From Dryocosmus kuriphilus (taxonomy: Eukaryota > Arthropoda > Insecta > Hymenoptera > Cynipidae): a stretch of 64,000 nt of DNA. The stretch spans positions 103,380,442 through 103,444,441 of the forward strand of contig CM076197.1 in the NCBI GenBank assembly GCA_038277395.1, in the 5' to 3' direction. The notes below the pieces were generated by a model. It saw nothing but the letters and a program-made list of their open reading frames with translations, did no database searches and was not told the origin of the DNA. This document shows positions 35,601 through 47,570 of the stretch, piece by piece; the stretch's first letter is position 1, and every line of letters begins with the position of its first letter. The position numbers were made by a program, and so were the translations under genes.

Positions 35601-35822
35601 ACTCCAATCCGATTAGTCCTTCGAAAGTTATCGTGTCCACAGACTACGCCGACAACAACGACGACAACGACGACAACGACGACAACAACGACAGACAGAC
35701 ACCAACGTAAAACCTTTTTTTTCGGGTTCAGGGGGTCATGAAACGTGGAGATTTCATGAAATCCGCGAAAGTCAGTTTTCACATAAAACTAATACCTTCT
35801 CATTGAGATGAGAATGTAAAAA
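32603..35822 (-). repeat. Four-unit tandem array, about 800 bp per unit
   Basis: The marker GCATTTTTCAGCCAAACTG recurs at 32606, 33403, 34205 and 35005 (steps of 797, 802 and 800). Each unit is an inverted, shortened A copy of the subfamily beginning CATTCTCATCTCAATGAG, joined to the short module described at 27303. Units differ by few substitutions plus trinucleotide-tract length, so the expansion is recent. The fourth unit has a longer GAC/AAC tract and a small duplication of ATGTATCTCGCAT near 35285. Confidence 0.9.
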
Positions 35823-36089
35823 GATGATTGCACTAGCTTAGCGTTAAGCTGGCGCCACCGTACCCGTAAAACCCGTTAAAAAATGAATTAACACATTTCT
35901 GTTAAGGCCATAATTTAAGGCTCATTTAAGGCTCGAGAAATATCAGGAGCAAAGTCATAAAAAAAATTGTTTAAACAACCATTGTTTAAACAATTTTTCA
36001 AAAAAATTTTACCAACTCATGTTCCCTACCACAATTTCAGGCTCATTTAGGGTTCTCGAAATATCGAGAACCGGAAGTTGTCAGATTTT
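35823..36089. repeat. C subrepeat segment
   Basis: Contains CTAGCTTAGCGTTAAGCTGG, CTCATTTAAGGCTC and the paired palindromes TTGTTTAAACAACC and ATTGTTTAAAC near 35970-35990, all typical of C. It is interrupted on its right by A copy 9. Confidence 0.75.
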
Positions 36090-37202
36090 TTTTACATTCT
36101 CATCTCAATGAGAAGGTATTAGTTTTATGTGAAAACTGACTTTCGCGGATTTCATGAAATCTCCACGTTTCATGACCCCCTGAACCCGAAAAAAAAGGTT
36201 TTACGTTGGTGTCTGTCTGTCGTTGTCGTCGTTGTCGTCGTTGTTGTTGTCGGCGTAGTCTGTGGACACGATAACTTTCGAAGGACTAATCGGATTGGAT
36301 TGCGCTTTGGCACACTTCTTTAAAGTGTAAAAAGTAAGGACGAGTTCGTTAACCGGCCACTTTTGACCAACGGTTATGGTTTTGTCGATCAAAAACGGTT
36401 TTCACAAAATCAAAAAAGCCATTTTCCGGCTAAACTATGAGAGATACAAAAAAAAATGTAAGGAAGTAAAATTGTTCAGCTCAAAGAGATCTACAACTTT
36501 TGCCTCAACCGTTTTTTGATAAAATGCACGGTTTTTGTTTTAATCGATAAAACGTTATTAAAAATGAAAAATTTCAAATTTCCCGCCAAACTATGGAAGA
36601 TACGGAAAAATAATAATAAATAAAGTTCTTCGCCTCAAGAATATCTACAAATTTGCTCTCTACCATTTTTTTGATCAGATGCGTAGTTTTTGAGTTATTC
36701 GTGAAATATGTTATGAAATATAAAGCAAACCACTTTTCAGCAAAACTGTGCAAGATATGAGAAAATATTAACAAGCAGAATTGTTCACCTTGGAAAGAGC
36801 TACAAAATTTAGTCGTTAAGACTCATCGTTTTACTTTTAAGAATCGAAATCCTCTATTGTGAAAATTTGGAAAATCACAAAAAAACTTTACCAATGTACA
36901 ATGTGTTTTAAAAAATGTAACTATCGAGCGCGAAGCGCGAGTGTCATGATGAGAATGTATTCCTTAAGGGCGATAGAGCCTTAAGTAAAATAATTTCTTT
37001 TTGAATTTTTAATTTAAAGGTTTATACGATCCATAAACACCGAGCGCGTAGCGCGAGGTGAATAATCTATCGAGCGCGAAGCGCGAGTCAAATGTCGAGC
37101 GCGAAGCGCGAGTGCCAACAGATGCGCGCTCATACTTCGCGCGGAGCGCGGCGCGCGAAGCGCGCAATGAGAATGTGCCCGCGAAGCGGGCAGATTTTTT
37201 TT
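36090..37202 (+). repeat. Family A repeat, copy 9 (CTCAATGAG subfamily)
   Basis: Starts TACATTCTCATCTCAATGAG and ends GCCCGCGAAGCGGGCAGATT plus T. Its first 400 bp match the 800-bp array units in the opposite orientation; its later part matches the longer A copies. The C sequence resumes on the right with TTTATTTGTTTTTC. Confidence 0.87.
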
Positions 37203-38511
37203 ATTTGTTTTTCTAAAAACAAATATGTGTTGTGCCAGCCTAACATTATGGAGAATCCCACAATGAGTGCATAAAATCAAACTTGACGCCGCACATAATT
37301 TAAGGCTCATTTAAGGCTCTGGAAATATCAGAAGTAAAGTTACAAAAAAATTGTTTAAACAAGCATTGTTTAAAAATTTCCTCCAAAAATTAATTTCACC
37401 AACTCGTGTTCCCTACCATAATTTCAGTCTCATTTAAGGCTCTTGAAATATCAAAGACCGGAAATCGTCAGATTTGTTATTTATTTGTTTTTTTAAAAAA
37501 CAAACATGTGTTGCGCCAGCTTAGCGTTATGGAAAATCCCACAATGAGTGAATAAAATCAAACTTAAACCTTAAGGCTAATTTAATGCCCTATTGCGAAA
37601 TTTAGGGCACCGTACCCGTAAAACTCGTTAAAAAATTAACAAATTTTTGATACGGCGATAATTTAAGGCTCATTAAGGCTCTAGAAATATCAGGAGCAAA
37701 GTTATAAAAACATTGTTTAAACAACCATTGTTTAAACAGTTCCTCCAAAAATTATTTTCACCAACTCGTGTTCCCTACCATAATTTCAGACTCATTTAAG
37801 GCTCTTGAAATATGGAAGGCCAGAAATCGTCAGATTTTTTTTTAATTTGTTTTTTTTTAAAACAGATATGTGTTGTGCCAGCTTAGCGTTATGGAAAATC
37901 CCACAATGAGTGAATAAAATCAAACCTAAACCTTAAGGCTAATTTAATGCCCTATTGCGAAATTTAGGGCACCGTACCCGTAAAACTCGTTAAAAAATTA
38001 ATTAACAAATTTTTGATACGGCGATAATTTAAGGCTCATTAAGGCTCTAGAAATATCAGGAGCAAAGTTATAAAAAAATTGTTTAAACAACCATTGTTTA
38101 AACAGTTCCTCCAAAAATTATTTTCACCAACTCGTGTTCCCTACCATAATTTAAGGCTCATTTAAGGCTCTAGAAATATCAGAAGTAAAGTTACAAAAAA
38201 GTTGTTTAAACAACCATTGTTTAAACAATTCCTCCAAAAATTAATTTCACCAACTCGTGTTCCCTACCATAATTTCAGGCTCATTTAAGGCTCTTGAAAT
38301 ATCAAAGACCGGAAATCGTCAGATTTTTTGTTTATTTGTTTTTTTAAACACAAATATGTGTTGTGCCAGCCTAACGTTATCGAAAATCCCACAACGAGTG
38401 CATAAAATCATATTTGACCCCGCACATAATTTAAGGCTCATTTAAGGCTCTAGGAATATCAGAAGGAAAGTTATAAAAAAATTGTTTAAACAACCATTGT
38501 TTTTGAGAAAA
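37203..38511 (+). repeat. Tandem C subrepeats, forward orientation
   Basis: Units of roughly 280-380 bp carry GCCAGCYTARCGTTATGG, AATTTAAGGCTCATTTAAGG, paired GTTTAAAC palindromes near 37350, 37711, 38079, 38202 and 38484, and CACCAACTCGTGTTCCCTAC. The same units appear inverted from about 38920 onward, so the pair forms a very large imperfect palindrome. Confidence 0.8.
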
Positions 38512-38919
38512 TAAAATATGTCGGTGCCAACTTCCTGGACGTTAGGACGCATCGAGAAAAAACTAAACTCGAACAATGGTCGAACCGGGAATCGGTATTT
38601 TCATAATATTTAGTTGGCACTACCATATAATGAATGGTTGAAAGTAAAAAGTGGATAAAAATATTTCGTTTGCAAAAATGTGATAAAAATTTTCCAGATT
38701 AAAAATGAGGAAAATGAAATCTCAGAGCAAAAACGGGACGCTAATACGATCGCTGAATGGTTCTCCCTGTTCCGTTTTTGCTCTGAAAATTAATTTTATC
38801 CCAATTTTTCTCTGAAGAATTTTTATCCTACTTTTAAAAACGAAGTATTTTTATCCACTTTTTACTTTCAGTCGTTGATATAAGTTAAAAAAAATAAGAC
38901 ATGGAAAATTCGTATGACT
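38512..38919. repeat. Small foldback element inside C
   Basis: GAAAGTAAAAAGTGGATAAA at about 38640 reappears inverted at 38850-38873 (TTTATCCACTTTTTACTTTC), with about 32 bp matched. An inner pair, GAGCAAAAACGG and CCGTTTTTGCTC, flanks the loop. The segment sits near the symmetry point of the C palindrome. A GCCAACTTCCTGGAC word at about 38528 resembles the ends of element F at 58476. No clear duplication was found. Confidence 0.55.
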
Positions 38920-39141
38920 TCTGGTTCCCGACATTTTAAAAGCCTTAAATGAGCCTGAAATAATTATAGTATGAAACAAGATTTTGTTAAATTATTTTCC
39001 TTTATTGTTTAAACAATGGTTGTTTCAACAGCTTTTAGAAAACTTCGCCTCGGTTATTTCGGTAGCCCCTAATGAGCCTTAAATTATACATACATATACA
39101 TAGGGTAAAAATCTATTTCATTAAAACCATTAGATATTTTT

Positions 39142-39457
39142 GAAGAGCCTGGGTGGCTCAGGTGGTAGCGCACCGGCCATGCAATCAAGAGATCCGGGGG
39201 TTCGATTCCTGAGCCGGGTACCAATGGAGTTTACACTATGTACTTATACCGAGGCTCCCTCTCGTGGTTCGGAACCCACGTCAAACTGTAGGTGTCCCCT
39301 CATAAAAGAGGCCAAGTGATCTTTCAGGGAATGTGCTTCATGTCGAGGGTAAATTGCTTGAGAGTCACTGGGCGATTTTGAGAGATTTGTTTGTAATTGT
39401 TCTGGAAGTATCTCAGAACCCGTAAAAGGGAGGGAGTATAAAATAATATACAAATTA
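39142..39457 (+). mobile_element. tRNA-derived SINE with near-perfect 14-bp target duplication
   Basis: The head has box A (TGGCTCAGGTGG) and a perfect box B (GGTTCGATTCC) at tRNA spacing. A body of about 240 bp without tRNA structure follows, then an AT-rich tail (ATAAAATAATATACAAATT). The flanks CATTAGATATTTTT (39128-39141) and CATTCGATATTTTT (39458-39471) differ at one base. It is inserted within the inverted C units. The tRNA source is unclear; the anticodon-loop region CATGCAA would read TGC. The LINE partner is not identified. Confidence 0.85.
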
Positions 39458-40858
39458 CATTCGATATTTTTCATAATGTTAAGCTGGCATCACCACATAA
39501 GTTAATAAAAAAAAGAAAAACAAATGGAAAAATCAGAAAACTTCCACTTCTCGATATTTCGAGAGCCCTAAATGAGCCTGAAATTATGATAGGGGAACAC
39601 GAGTTGGTGAAATTAATTTTTGGAAAAATTGTTTAAACAATGGTTGTTCAAACAATTTTTTTGTAACTTTCCTCCTGATATTTCTAGAGCCTTAAATGAG
39701 CCTTAAATTATTTGCGGGGTCAAGTTTGATTTTATTCACTCATTGTGGGACTTTCCATAACGTTAAGCTGGCACAACACACATTTGTTTAAAAAAAAACA
39801 AATAAACAAAAAATCTGACGATTTCCGGTCTTTTATATTTCAAGAGCCTTAAATGAGCCTGAAATGATGGTAGGGAACGCGAGTTGGTGAAATTAATTTT
39901 TGGAGGAATTGTTTAAACAATGGTTGTTTAAACAATTTTTTTGTAACTTTACTTCTGATATTTCTAGAGCCTTAAATGAGCCTTACATTATGGCCTTAAC
40001 AGAAATGTGTTAATTAACTTTTTAACGGGTCTTATGGGTACGGTGGCGCTAGCTTAACGTTAAATTAGCGCAATCAGCTTTTTTTATAAAAAACGTGGAG
40101 CCCTAAATTTCGCAATAGGGCATTAAATTAGCCTTAAATGAGCCTTAAATTATCTGCGGGTTTAAGTTTGATTTTATTCACTCATTGTGGGACTTTCCAT
40201 AACCTTAAGCTGGCGCAACACATATTTGTTTTTAAAAAAACAAATAAAAAAAAAAATCTGACGATTTCGGGTCTTTGATATTTCAAGAGCCTTAAATGAG
40301 CCTGAAATTATGGTAGGGAACACGAGTTGGTGAAATTAATTTTTGGAGGAAATTTTTAAACAATGCTTGTTTAAACAATTTTTTTTTGTAACTTTACTTC
40401 TGATATTTCTAGAGCCTTAAATGAGCCTTAAATTATTTGCGGGGTCAAGTTTGATTTTATTCACTCATTGTGGGACTTTCCATAACGTTAAGCTGGCAAA
40501 ACACACATTTGTTTTTAAAAAAACAAATAAACAAAAAATCTGACGATTTCCGGTCTTTTATATTTCAAGAGCCTTAAATGAGCCTGAAATGATGGTAGGG
40601 AACATGAGTTGGTGAAATTAATTTTTGGAGGAAATTTTTAAACAATGCTTGTTTAAACAATTTTTTTGTAACTTTACTTCTGATATTTCTAGAGCCTTAA
40701 ATGAGCCTTAAATTATTTGCGGGGTCAAGTTTGATTTTATTCACTCATTGTGGAATTTTCCATAACGTTAAGCTGGCGCAACACATATTTGTTTTTAAAA
40801 AAACAAATAAACAAAAAAATCTGACGATTTTCGGTCCTTGATATTTCAAGAACCTTAA

Positions 40859-41895
40859 GGGCATGTGCCACTGAGCGGAAGACCTACATTACCAACCTCA
40901 ATTTGAGGATTTCTCCATTTATTTTTTGAACCACAGAACTTTTTTTGTAAATAAAATAAGGGACTGAAACTTTGGGAAATGCATGAGAAGACAATAAATT
41001 GCGTTTGTATACATTATTTAAGTAGGAATTTTGAAAAAAGTTTTTTTCGACGAAATTAAAACTGAAAATTTCTTGGAGCTTCTCCAGAAACTTGTTGAAT
41101 CACAGAACTTTTTTTATACATGATATATTGACCTAAAATTTTCAGAGAAGCAAAAGGGGACAATAAACTACGTTTGTATACCCGATTTAAGTATAAATAA
41201 TGTAAAAATATTTGTAATAACTAAATACATTCCCAGGGATACAGACCGTGCTGTTGAACTTTGTAATCAATGTCTTTTTTTCAGTGGAGCAGTATTGAGG
41301 TAAACGACTCCTCTGTCTTGAAGCAAATCGGACAAATATCGTTAGAAAACATTATAAACAACAATTTTTGTACGTATAGTGCAAATGAACAAATTAATAT
41401 GTAAATTCGCAGTGTCACCTGTCACTACTCCTGTCAGTGAACCCGAGGCGTGTCGCGTGTTGTGCGCCATCGCTTTGATATTGGGAGCGGTGTTGATTGG
41501 AACTAACTTGCAAAATGCTTCCCGTTTTAATTTCGTCGAAAAAACTTTTTTCAAAATTCCTACTCGAATAGTGTATACAAACGCAATTTAATGTCTTCTC
41601 ATGCATTTCCCAAAGTTTCAGTCCGATACTTTATTTACAACAAAAGTTCTGTGATTCAAAAAAATTCTGCGAGAAGCTCCAAGAAATTTCCAGTTTTAAT
41701 TTCGTCGAAAAAAACTTTTTTCAAAATTTCTACTCAAATAATGTATACAAACGCAATTTATTGTCTGCTCATGCATTTTTCAAAGTTTCAGTCAGATATT
41801 TTATTTACAAAAGAAGTTCTGTGGTTCAAAAATAAATGGATAAATCCTAAAATTGAGGTTGGTAATGTAGGTCTTCCGCTCAGTGGCACATGCCC
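40859..41895. mobile_element. Element D2: 1037-bp inverted-repeat element with TTAA duplication
   Basis: It starts GGGCATGTGCCACTGAGCGG after TTAA (40855-40858) and ends with the inverse before TTAA (41896-41899). The inverted match continues for several hundred bases to a unique centre near 41220-41450, where both strands have short open frames of no recognised family. It was inserted in the TTAA of a C unit (GAGCCTTAAATGAG in intact units). Related to D1. Confidence 0.87.
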
Positions 41896-41899
41896 TTAA

Positions 41900-42779
41900 G
41901 GCCATGTAAAAGGTGGGTCACGTGACCAAGCCAGTGTTGAATTTCTTTTGTCCCAACTCATGTTCAAACGAAATAAAGTATCGCTCTGAAAGTTTGGAAA
42001 ATCAAAGAGGAGGCAATAAAGTAGGAGACTCTACTTTGTTTCACTGGAAATTCGGACAAAAATTTCTTTAAGGAAAATAAAACTAGAAGTATTATCGGTA
42101 TTCCTTTTGTCTCAACTCATATCCGCACGGATAATTAAACCGCGTTGAAAATTTGGCACAGTAAATACAAGGCACTATGGAAGGAGCGTCTGGTCCTAAA
42201 TACTTACAATTGTAGAAAAAGTTTTTTTTTTTAACTAAAAATTTGTAATAATACCGATTACCAACCATGTTGCAGAACTTTATTGCAGGACACTGCAGGC
42301 GATTTTCAATTTTAGAATTGGAGCACTTGAGGATAGTACCCATGAAACTTGGAACGAAAAAACACAAACATTAGTCACGAACTTTGTACGCAAAAAGTAC
42401 AAACAATAATATTTGCACTTGTAATGCAGCAAGCAAATTTTTAAGGTTATGTCTGAAGCTCCGCCACCTATTGGAGCATTTAGAGAACTTTCGCAGTCTT
42501 ACAAAAAATCAATAACAAGTTACCATCCGCGATGTTGCTTCTTTACCGACAAAGTGGGATCGTGTACCTAGTGTAAAGGGCATCCGCTGCTATTTATTAT
42601 TTTTATAATAAACCTTTATTGCTCCCCGAATTCACGCTTTTGCCACATACTGTTCTTTTACATTTATTAATATTTTCCCAAATTTTTTCCGCATTATTTT
42701 AAGTTTTATTTTTAAATACGAGTCAAACAATATCGATCTCAGGGCTGGCTTGGTCACGTGACCCACCTTTTACATGGCC
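41900..42779. mobile_element. Element E: 880-bp TTAA-type element inserted beside D2
   Basis: It has perfect 35-bp inverted ends, beginning GGCCATGTAAAAGGTGGGTC and containing CACGTGACC. The left flank is the TTAA shared with D2; the right flank is CTAA (42780-42783), one base from TTAA. C sequence resumes at ATGAGCTTGAAATTATGG. It therefore landed in the TTAA copy made by D2, or the reverse. No coding capacity of known family; short frames at 42092-42367 are not convincing. Confidence 0.85.
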
Positions 42780-44585
42780 CTAAATGAGCTTGAAATTATG
42801 GTAGGGAACACGAGTTGGTGAAATTAATTTTTGGAGTAATTGTTTAAACAATGGTTGTTTAAACAACCTTTTTATAACTTTGCTCCTGATATTTCTATGT
42901 AGAGCCTTAAATTATGGCCGTATCAGAAGTTTGTTAATTAATTTTTTAACGAGTTTTACAGGTACGGTGGTGCCAGCTTAACGTTAAGCTAGCGCAATCA
43001 AATTTTTTAAATAAAAAACGTGGAGCCCTAAATTTCGCAATAGGGCATTAAATTAGCCTTAAATTATGTGCGGGGTTAAGTTTGATTTTATTCACGCATT
43101 GTGGAATTTTCCATAACGTTAAGCTGGCGCAACACATATTTGTTTTAAAAAAAACAAATAAACAAAAAATCTTAAAATTTCCGGTCTTTGATATTTCCAG
43201 AGCCTTAAATGAGCCGGAATTATGGTAGGGGAACACGAGTTGGTGAAATTAATTTTTGGAGAAATTGTTCAAACAATGGTTGTTTAAACAATTTTTTTGT
43301 AACTTTACTTCTGATATTTCTAGAGCCTTAAATGAGCCTTAAATTATGGCGTTAACAGAAATGTGTTCATTAACTTTTTAACGGGTTTTACGGGTACAGT
43401 GGCGCTAGCTTATCGTTAAGCTAGCGCAATCAGCTTTTTTTTATAAAAAACGTGGAGCCCTAAATTTCTCAATAGGGCATTAAATTAGCCTTACATGAGC
43501 ATTAAATTATGTGCGGAGTTAAAATTGATTTTATTCACTCATTGTGGAATTTTCCATAACGTTAAGCTGGCGCAACACATACTTATTTTTTTAAAAAAAC
43601 AGATGAACAAAAAATCTGACGATTTCCGGTCTTTGATATTTCAAGAGCCTTAAATGAGCCTGAAATTATGGTAGGGAACACGAGTTGGTGAAATTAATTT
43701 TTAGAGGAATTGTTTAAACAATGCTTGTTTAAACAATTTTTTGTAACTTTACTTCTGATATTTCTAGAGCCTTAAATGAGATTAAATTATGTGCGGGGTC
43801 AAGTTTGATTTTATTCACTCATTGTGGGACTTTCCATAACGTTAAGCTGGCACAACACATATTTGCTTTTAAAAAAACAAATAAACAAAAAATCTGACGA
43901 TTTCCGGTCTTTTATATTTGAAAAGCCTTAAATGAGCCTGAAATGATGGTAGGGAACACGAGTTGGTGAAATTAATTTTTGGAGGAATTGTTTAAACAAT
44001 GGTTGTTTAAACAATTTTTTTTAACTTTGCTCCTGATATTTCTCAAGCCTTAAATGAGGCTTAAATTATGGCCTTAACAGAAATGTGTTAATTAATTTTT
44101 TAACGGGTTTTACGGGTACAGTGGCGCTAGCTTATCGTTAAGCTAGCGCAATCAGCTTTTTTTTATAAAAAATGTGGAGCCCTAAATTTCTCAATAGGGC
44201 ATTAAATTAGCCTTACATGAGCCTTAAATTATGTGCGGGGTTAGGTTTGATTTTATGCCCTCATTGTGGGACTTTCCATAACGTTAAGCTGGCACAACAC
44301 ATATTTGTTTTTAAAAAAACAAACAAAAAATCAGAAAACTTACGCTTCTCAATATTTTGAGAGCCCTAAATGAGCCTGAAATTGTGGTAGTGAATACGAG
44401 TTGGTAAAATTAATTTTTGGAAAAATTGTTTAAACAATGGTTGTTTAAACAACCTTTTTATATCTTTACTCCTGATATTTCTGGAGCCTTAAATTATGGC
44501 CGTATCAGAAATTTGTTAATTAATTTTTTAACGGGTTTTACGTGTACAGTGGCGCTAGCTTATCGTTAAGCTAGCGCAATCAGCT

Positions 44586-45592
44586 TTTTACATTCTCATC
44601 AGAGAAGGTATTAGATTTATAAGTTTGACTTTCGCGGATTTCATGAAATCTCCACGTTTTGAGACCTCCTGAATCCGAAAAAAAAAAAAACGGTTTTAAC
44701 GACGGTGGCTTGTCTGTCTGTTGTCGTTGTCGTCGTTGTCGTCATCGTCGTCGTCGTCGTCGTCGTTGGAATCTGCTCCCACGATAACTTTCGAAGGACT
44801 AATCGGATTGGAGTGCGCTTTGGTACACTTCTTTAAGAAGTAAAAAGAAAGGACGAGTTCGTTAACCAGCGGTTTTTAACCAACGGTTACGGTTTTATCC
44901 ATCAAAAACTGTTTTCACAAAATCAAAAAATCCATTTTCCGGCTAAACTATTAGAGATACAAAAAAAATGTAAGAAAGTAAAATTGTTCATCTCAAAAAA
45001 ATCTACAAATTTTGTCTTAACCGTTTTTTGATAAAATGAACGGTTTTTGTTTTAATCAAGAAAACGCTATTAAAATTAAAGAACTCTGGTTTCCCGACAA
45101 AATATTCAAGATACAAAAAAATGGTAAAGAACAAAATTGTTCAACTTAAAAAGATCTACAAATTTTGTTTTAAACATTTTTTGATAAAATGCACGGTTTT
45201 TTCAAATTTAATCCGCCAAACTATGCAAGATACAGAAAAATAATAATAAACAAAGTTGTTCGTCTCAAAAAGATATACAAATGCTCTCCATCATTTTTTT
45301 GAGCAGACGCGTAGTTTTTGAGATATTCGTGAAATATGTTATGAAATATGAAGAAAACCGCTTTTCAGCAAAACTATGCAAGATATGAGAAAATATTAAC
45401 AAGCAGAATTGTTCACCTTGGAAAGAGCTACAAAATTTATTAGAAGACTCATCGTTTTGCTTTTAAGAATCGAAATCCTGTATTGGGAAAATTTGGAAAA
45501 TCATAAAGTAAGTAAAGTAAGTTAAGTAAAATAGCTTCTTTTGTAATTTTTAATTTAAAGGTATATACGGTCCATAAACACCGAGCGCGTAG
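44586..45592 (+). repeat. Family A repeat, copy 10, 3'-truncated
   Basis: Starts TACATTCTCATCAGAGAAGG within the C sequence CAATCAGCTTTTT. It passes all landmarks but lacks the CCTTAAGGGCGATAGAGCC block and stops at CCGAGCGCGTAG, where C sequence (CCTGAAATTATGGTAGGG) takes over. The loss of its 3' end looks like a deletion or template switch at a short GC-rich match. Confidence 0.85.
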
Positions 45593-45719
45593 CCTGAAAT
45601 TATGGTAGGGTACACGAGTTGGTGAAGTTAATTTTTGGAGGAATTGTTTAAACAATGCTTGTTTAAAAAATTTTTTGTAACTTCTTATATTTTTAGAGCC
45701 TTAAATGAGCCTTAAATTG

Positions 45720-46270
45720 ACGGCCGGGATGTAATAACCGGTCGAGCGCTGGAAACGGGTAAAACAATTGTCGAAGCCAAGAAAAAGGGGATAGAAATTT
45801 TTTTTCGAAGATCCTTTTTTAAAAATTTGACAATATAGAGAATTAAAAACTGCATCTTTCTTTTAAAATAGGTTTTTTTATTGCATCGCTTGTTTTGTTT
45901 TAAAAAAATAAAATGTTACTTTTTTTCGCAGTTTTTTTAAATTGAAAATTCGTGTTTTTTTTTTAGAATCAACTCGCAATAATGTGACCAATTCTTGACA
46001 AAATTGAAATTTTTCTTTTTCATTATGTAGAGGAGTTTTCCGCTTCCGCTGATGTAGGCGAACATGTCATAAACTTTGTAATTGTTTATAATAATTTAAT
46101 CCGAAGAAATTACCGTGTTTTCCGAGCTTATGCTGTTAAAATTTTTCGTATAAATTGGAATATGAAAAAATCGTAAAAACAGATACGTGCAGCAGTGTTG
46201 GGAGAAGTTTTTCGTCAAGCAATATTTTGTTTGGTCGAAAATAAAAAAAAAAATACGACGAGTTGAAGTC
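45720..46270. other. Unassigned stretch inside C
   Basis: About 550 bp with no match to the C units or family A. It contains ACCGGTCGAGCGCTGG at about 45738 and several A or T runs. No gene recognised. Confidence 0.35.
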
Positions 46271-47405
46271 AAATCTGCCCGCTTCGCGGGCACATTCTCC
46301 TCGCGCGCTTTGCGCAAAGTATGAGCGCGCTTAGGGCGCGCGTCTGTTCAAACTCGCCCTTAAGGAATTCCTTAAGGAATACATTCTCACCATGACACTC
46401 GCGCTTCGCGCTCGATAATTACGCTTTTTTAAAAGACATTGTAGATTGGTAAAGTTTTTTTAGTGATTTTCCAAATTTTCACAATACAGGATTTCGATTC
46501 TTAAAAGTAAAACGATGAATCTTATAGATAAATTTTGTAGCTCTTTCCAAGGTGAACAATTCTGCTTGTTAATATTTTCTCATATTTTGCATAGTTTTGC
46601 TGAAAAGTGGTTTTCTTTATATTTCATAACATATTTCACGAATAACTCAAAAAATACGCGTCTGCTCAAAAAAATGACAGAGAGCAAATTTGTAGACCTT
46701 TTAAGGCGAACAACTTTGTTTATTATCATTTTTCCGTGTCTTGCATAGTTTGGCGGGAAATTTGAAAATTTTGATTTTTAATAACGTTTTATCGATTAAA
46801 ACCAAAACCGTGCATTTTCTCAAAAAATGGTTGAAACAAAATTTGTAGATATTTTTTAATTGAACAACTTTGTTCTTTACCATTTTTTTGTATCTTAAAT
46901 ATTTTGGCGGGAAACCAGAATTTTTTAATTTTAATAGCGTTTTCTTGATTAAAACAAAAACCGTTCATTTTATCAAAAAACGATTAAGACAAAATTTGTA
47001 GATTTTTTTGAGATGAACAATTTTACTTTTGTACATTTTTTTTGTATCTTCATAGTTTAGCCGGAAATGGATTTTTTGATTTTGTGAAAACCGTTTTTGA
47101 TGGATAAAACCATAACTGTTAGTCAAAAACCGCTGGTTAACGAACTCGTCCTTTCTTTTTACCCCTTAAAGAAGCGTACCAAAGCGCACTCCAATCCGAT
47201 TAGTCCTTCGAAAGATATCGCGACCACAGACGACGGCAACGCCGACGACGACGATGACAACGACGACGACGACAACAGACAGACAGACACCGTCGTAAAA
47301 ACCGTTTTTTCTGACTCAGGGGGTCTCAAAACGTGGAGATTTCATGAAATCCGCGAAAGTCAAATTTTAAATAAATCTAATACCTTCTCTGATGAGAATG
47401 TAAAA
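46271..47405 (-). repeat. Family A repeat, copy 11
   Basis: Inverted copy from CTGCCCGCTTCGCGGGCACA to GATGAGAATGTAAAAAC, missing part of the GC-palindrome block near 46340 where CCTTAAGGAATTCCTTAAGG has formed a short duplication. C sequence resumes at AAATAAACAAAAAATCTGAC. Confidence 0.87.
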
Positions 47406-47570
47406 ACAAATAAACAAAAAATCTGACAACTTCCGGTTCTCGATATTTCGAGAGCCCTAAATGAGCCTGAAATTGTGGCAGGGAACACGAGTTGGTAAAA
47501 TTAATTTTTAAAAAGTTGTTTAAACAATGGTTGTTTAAACAATTGTTTTATAACTTTGCTTGCTTGCTTG

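Larger units (their letters stand above)
38920..45719 (-). repeat. Tandem C subrepeats, inverted orientation, with later insertions
   Basis: About ten units carry GAGCCTTAAATGAGCCTTAA, paired GTTTAAAC palindromes (about 39628, 39909, 40360, 40640, 42839, 43267, 43707, 43988, 44426 and 45646), CATAACGTTAAGCTGGCRCA and CACGAGTTGGTGAAATTAAT. They are interrupted by a SINE (39142), D2 and E (40859-42779) and A copy 10 (44586). Units differ by small changes and by presence or absence of the block containing TAACGTTAAGCTAGCGCAAT. Confidence 0.78.

Noticed and set aside
33167..36323. Frames encoding long valine runs
   Set aside because: They are the antisense reading of the GAC/AAC trinucleotide tracts in the A repeats.
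39142..39215. Functional tRNA gene
   Set aside because: Boxes A and B are good, but the acceptor and T stems do not pair properly, and a non-tRNA body with target duplications follows. It is a SINE.
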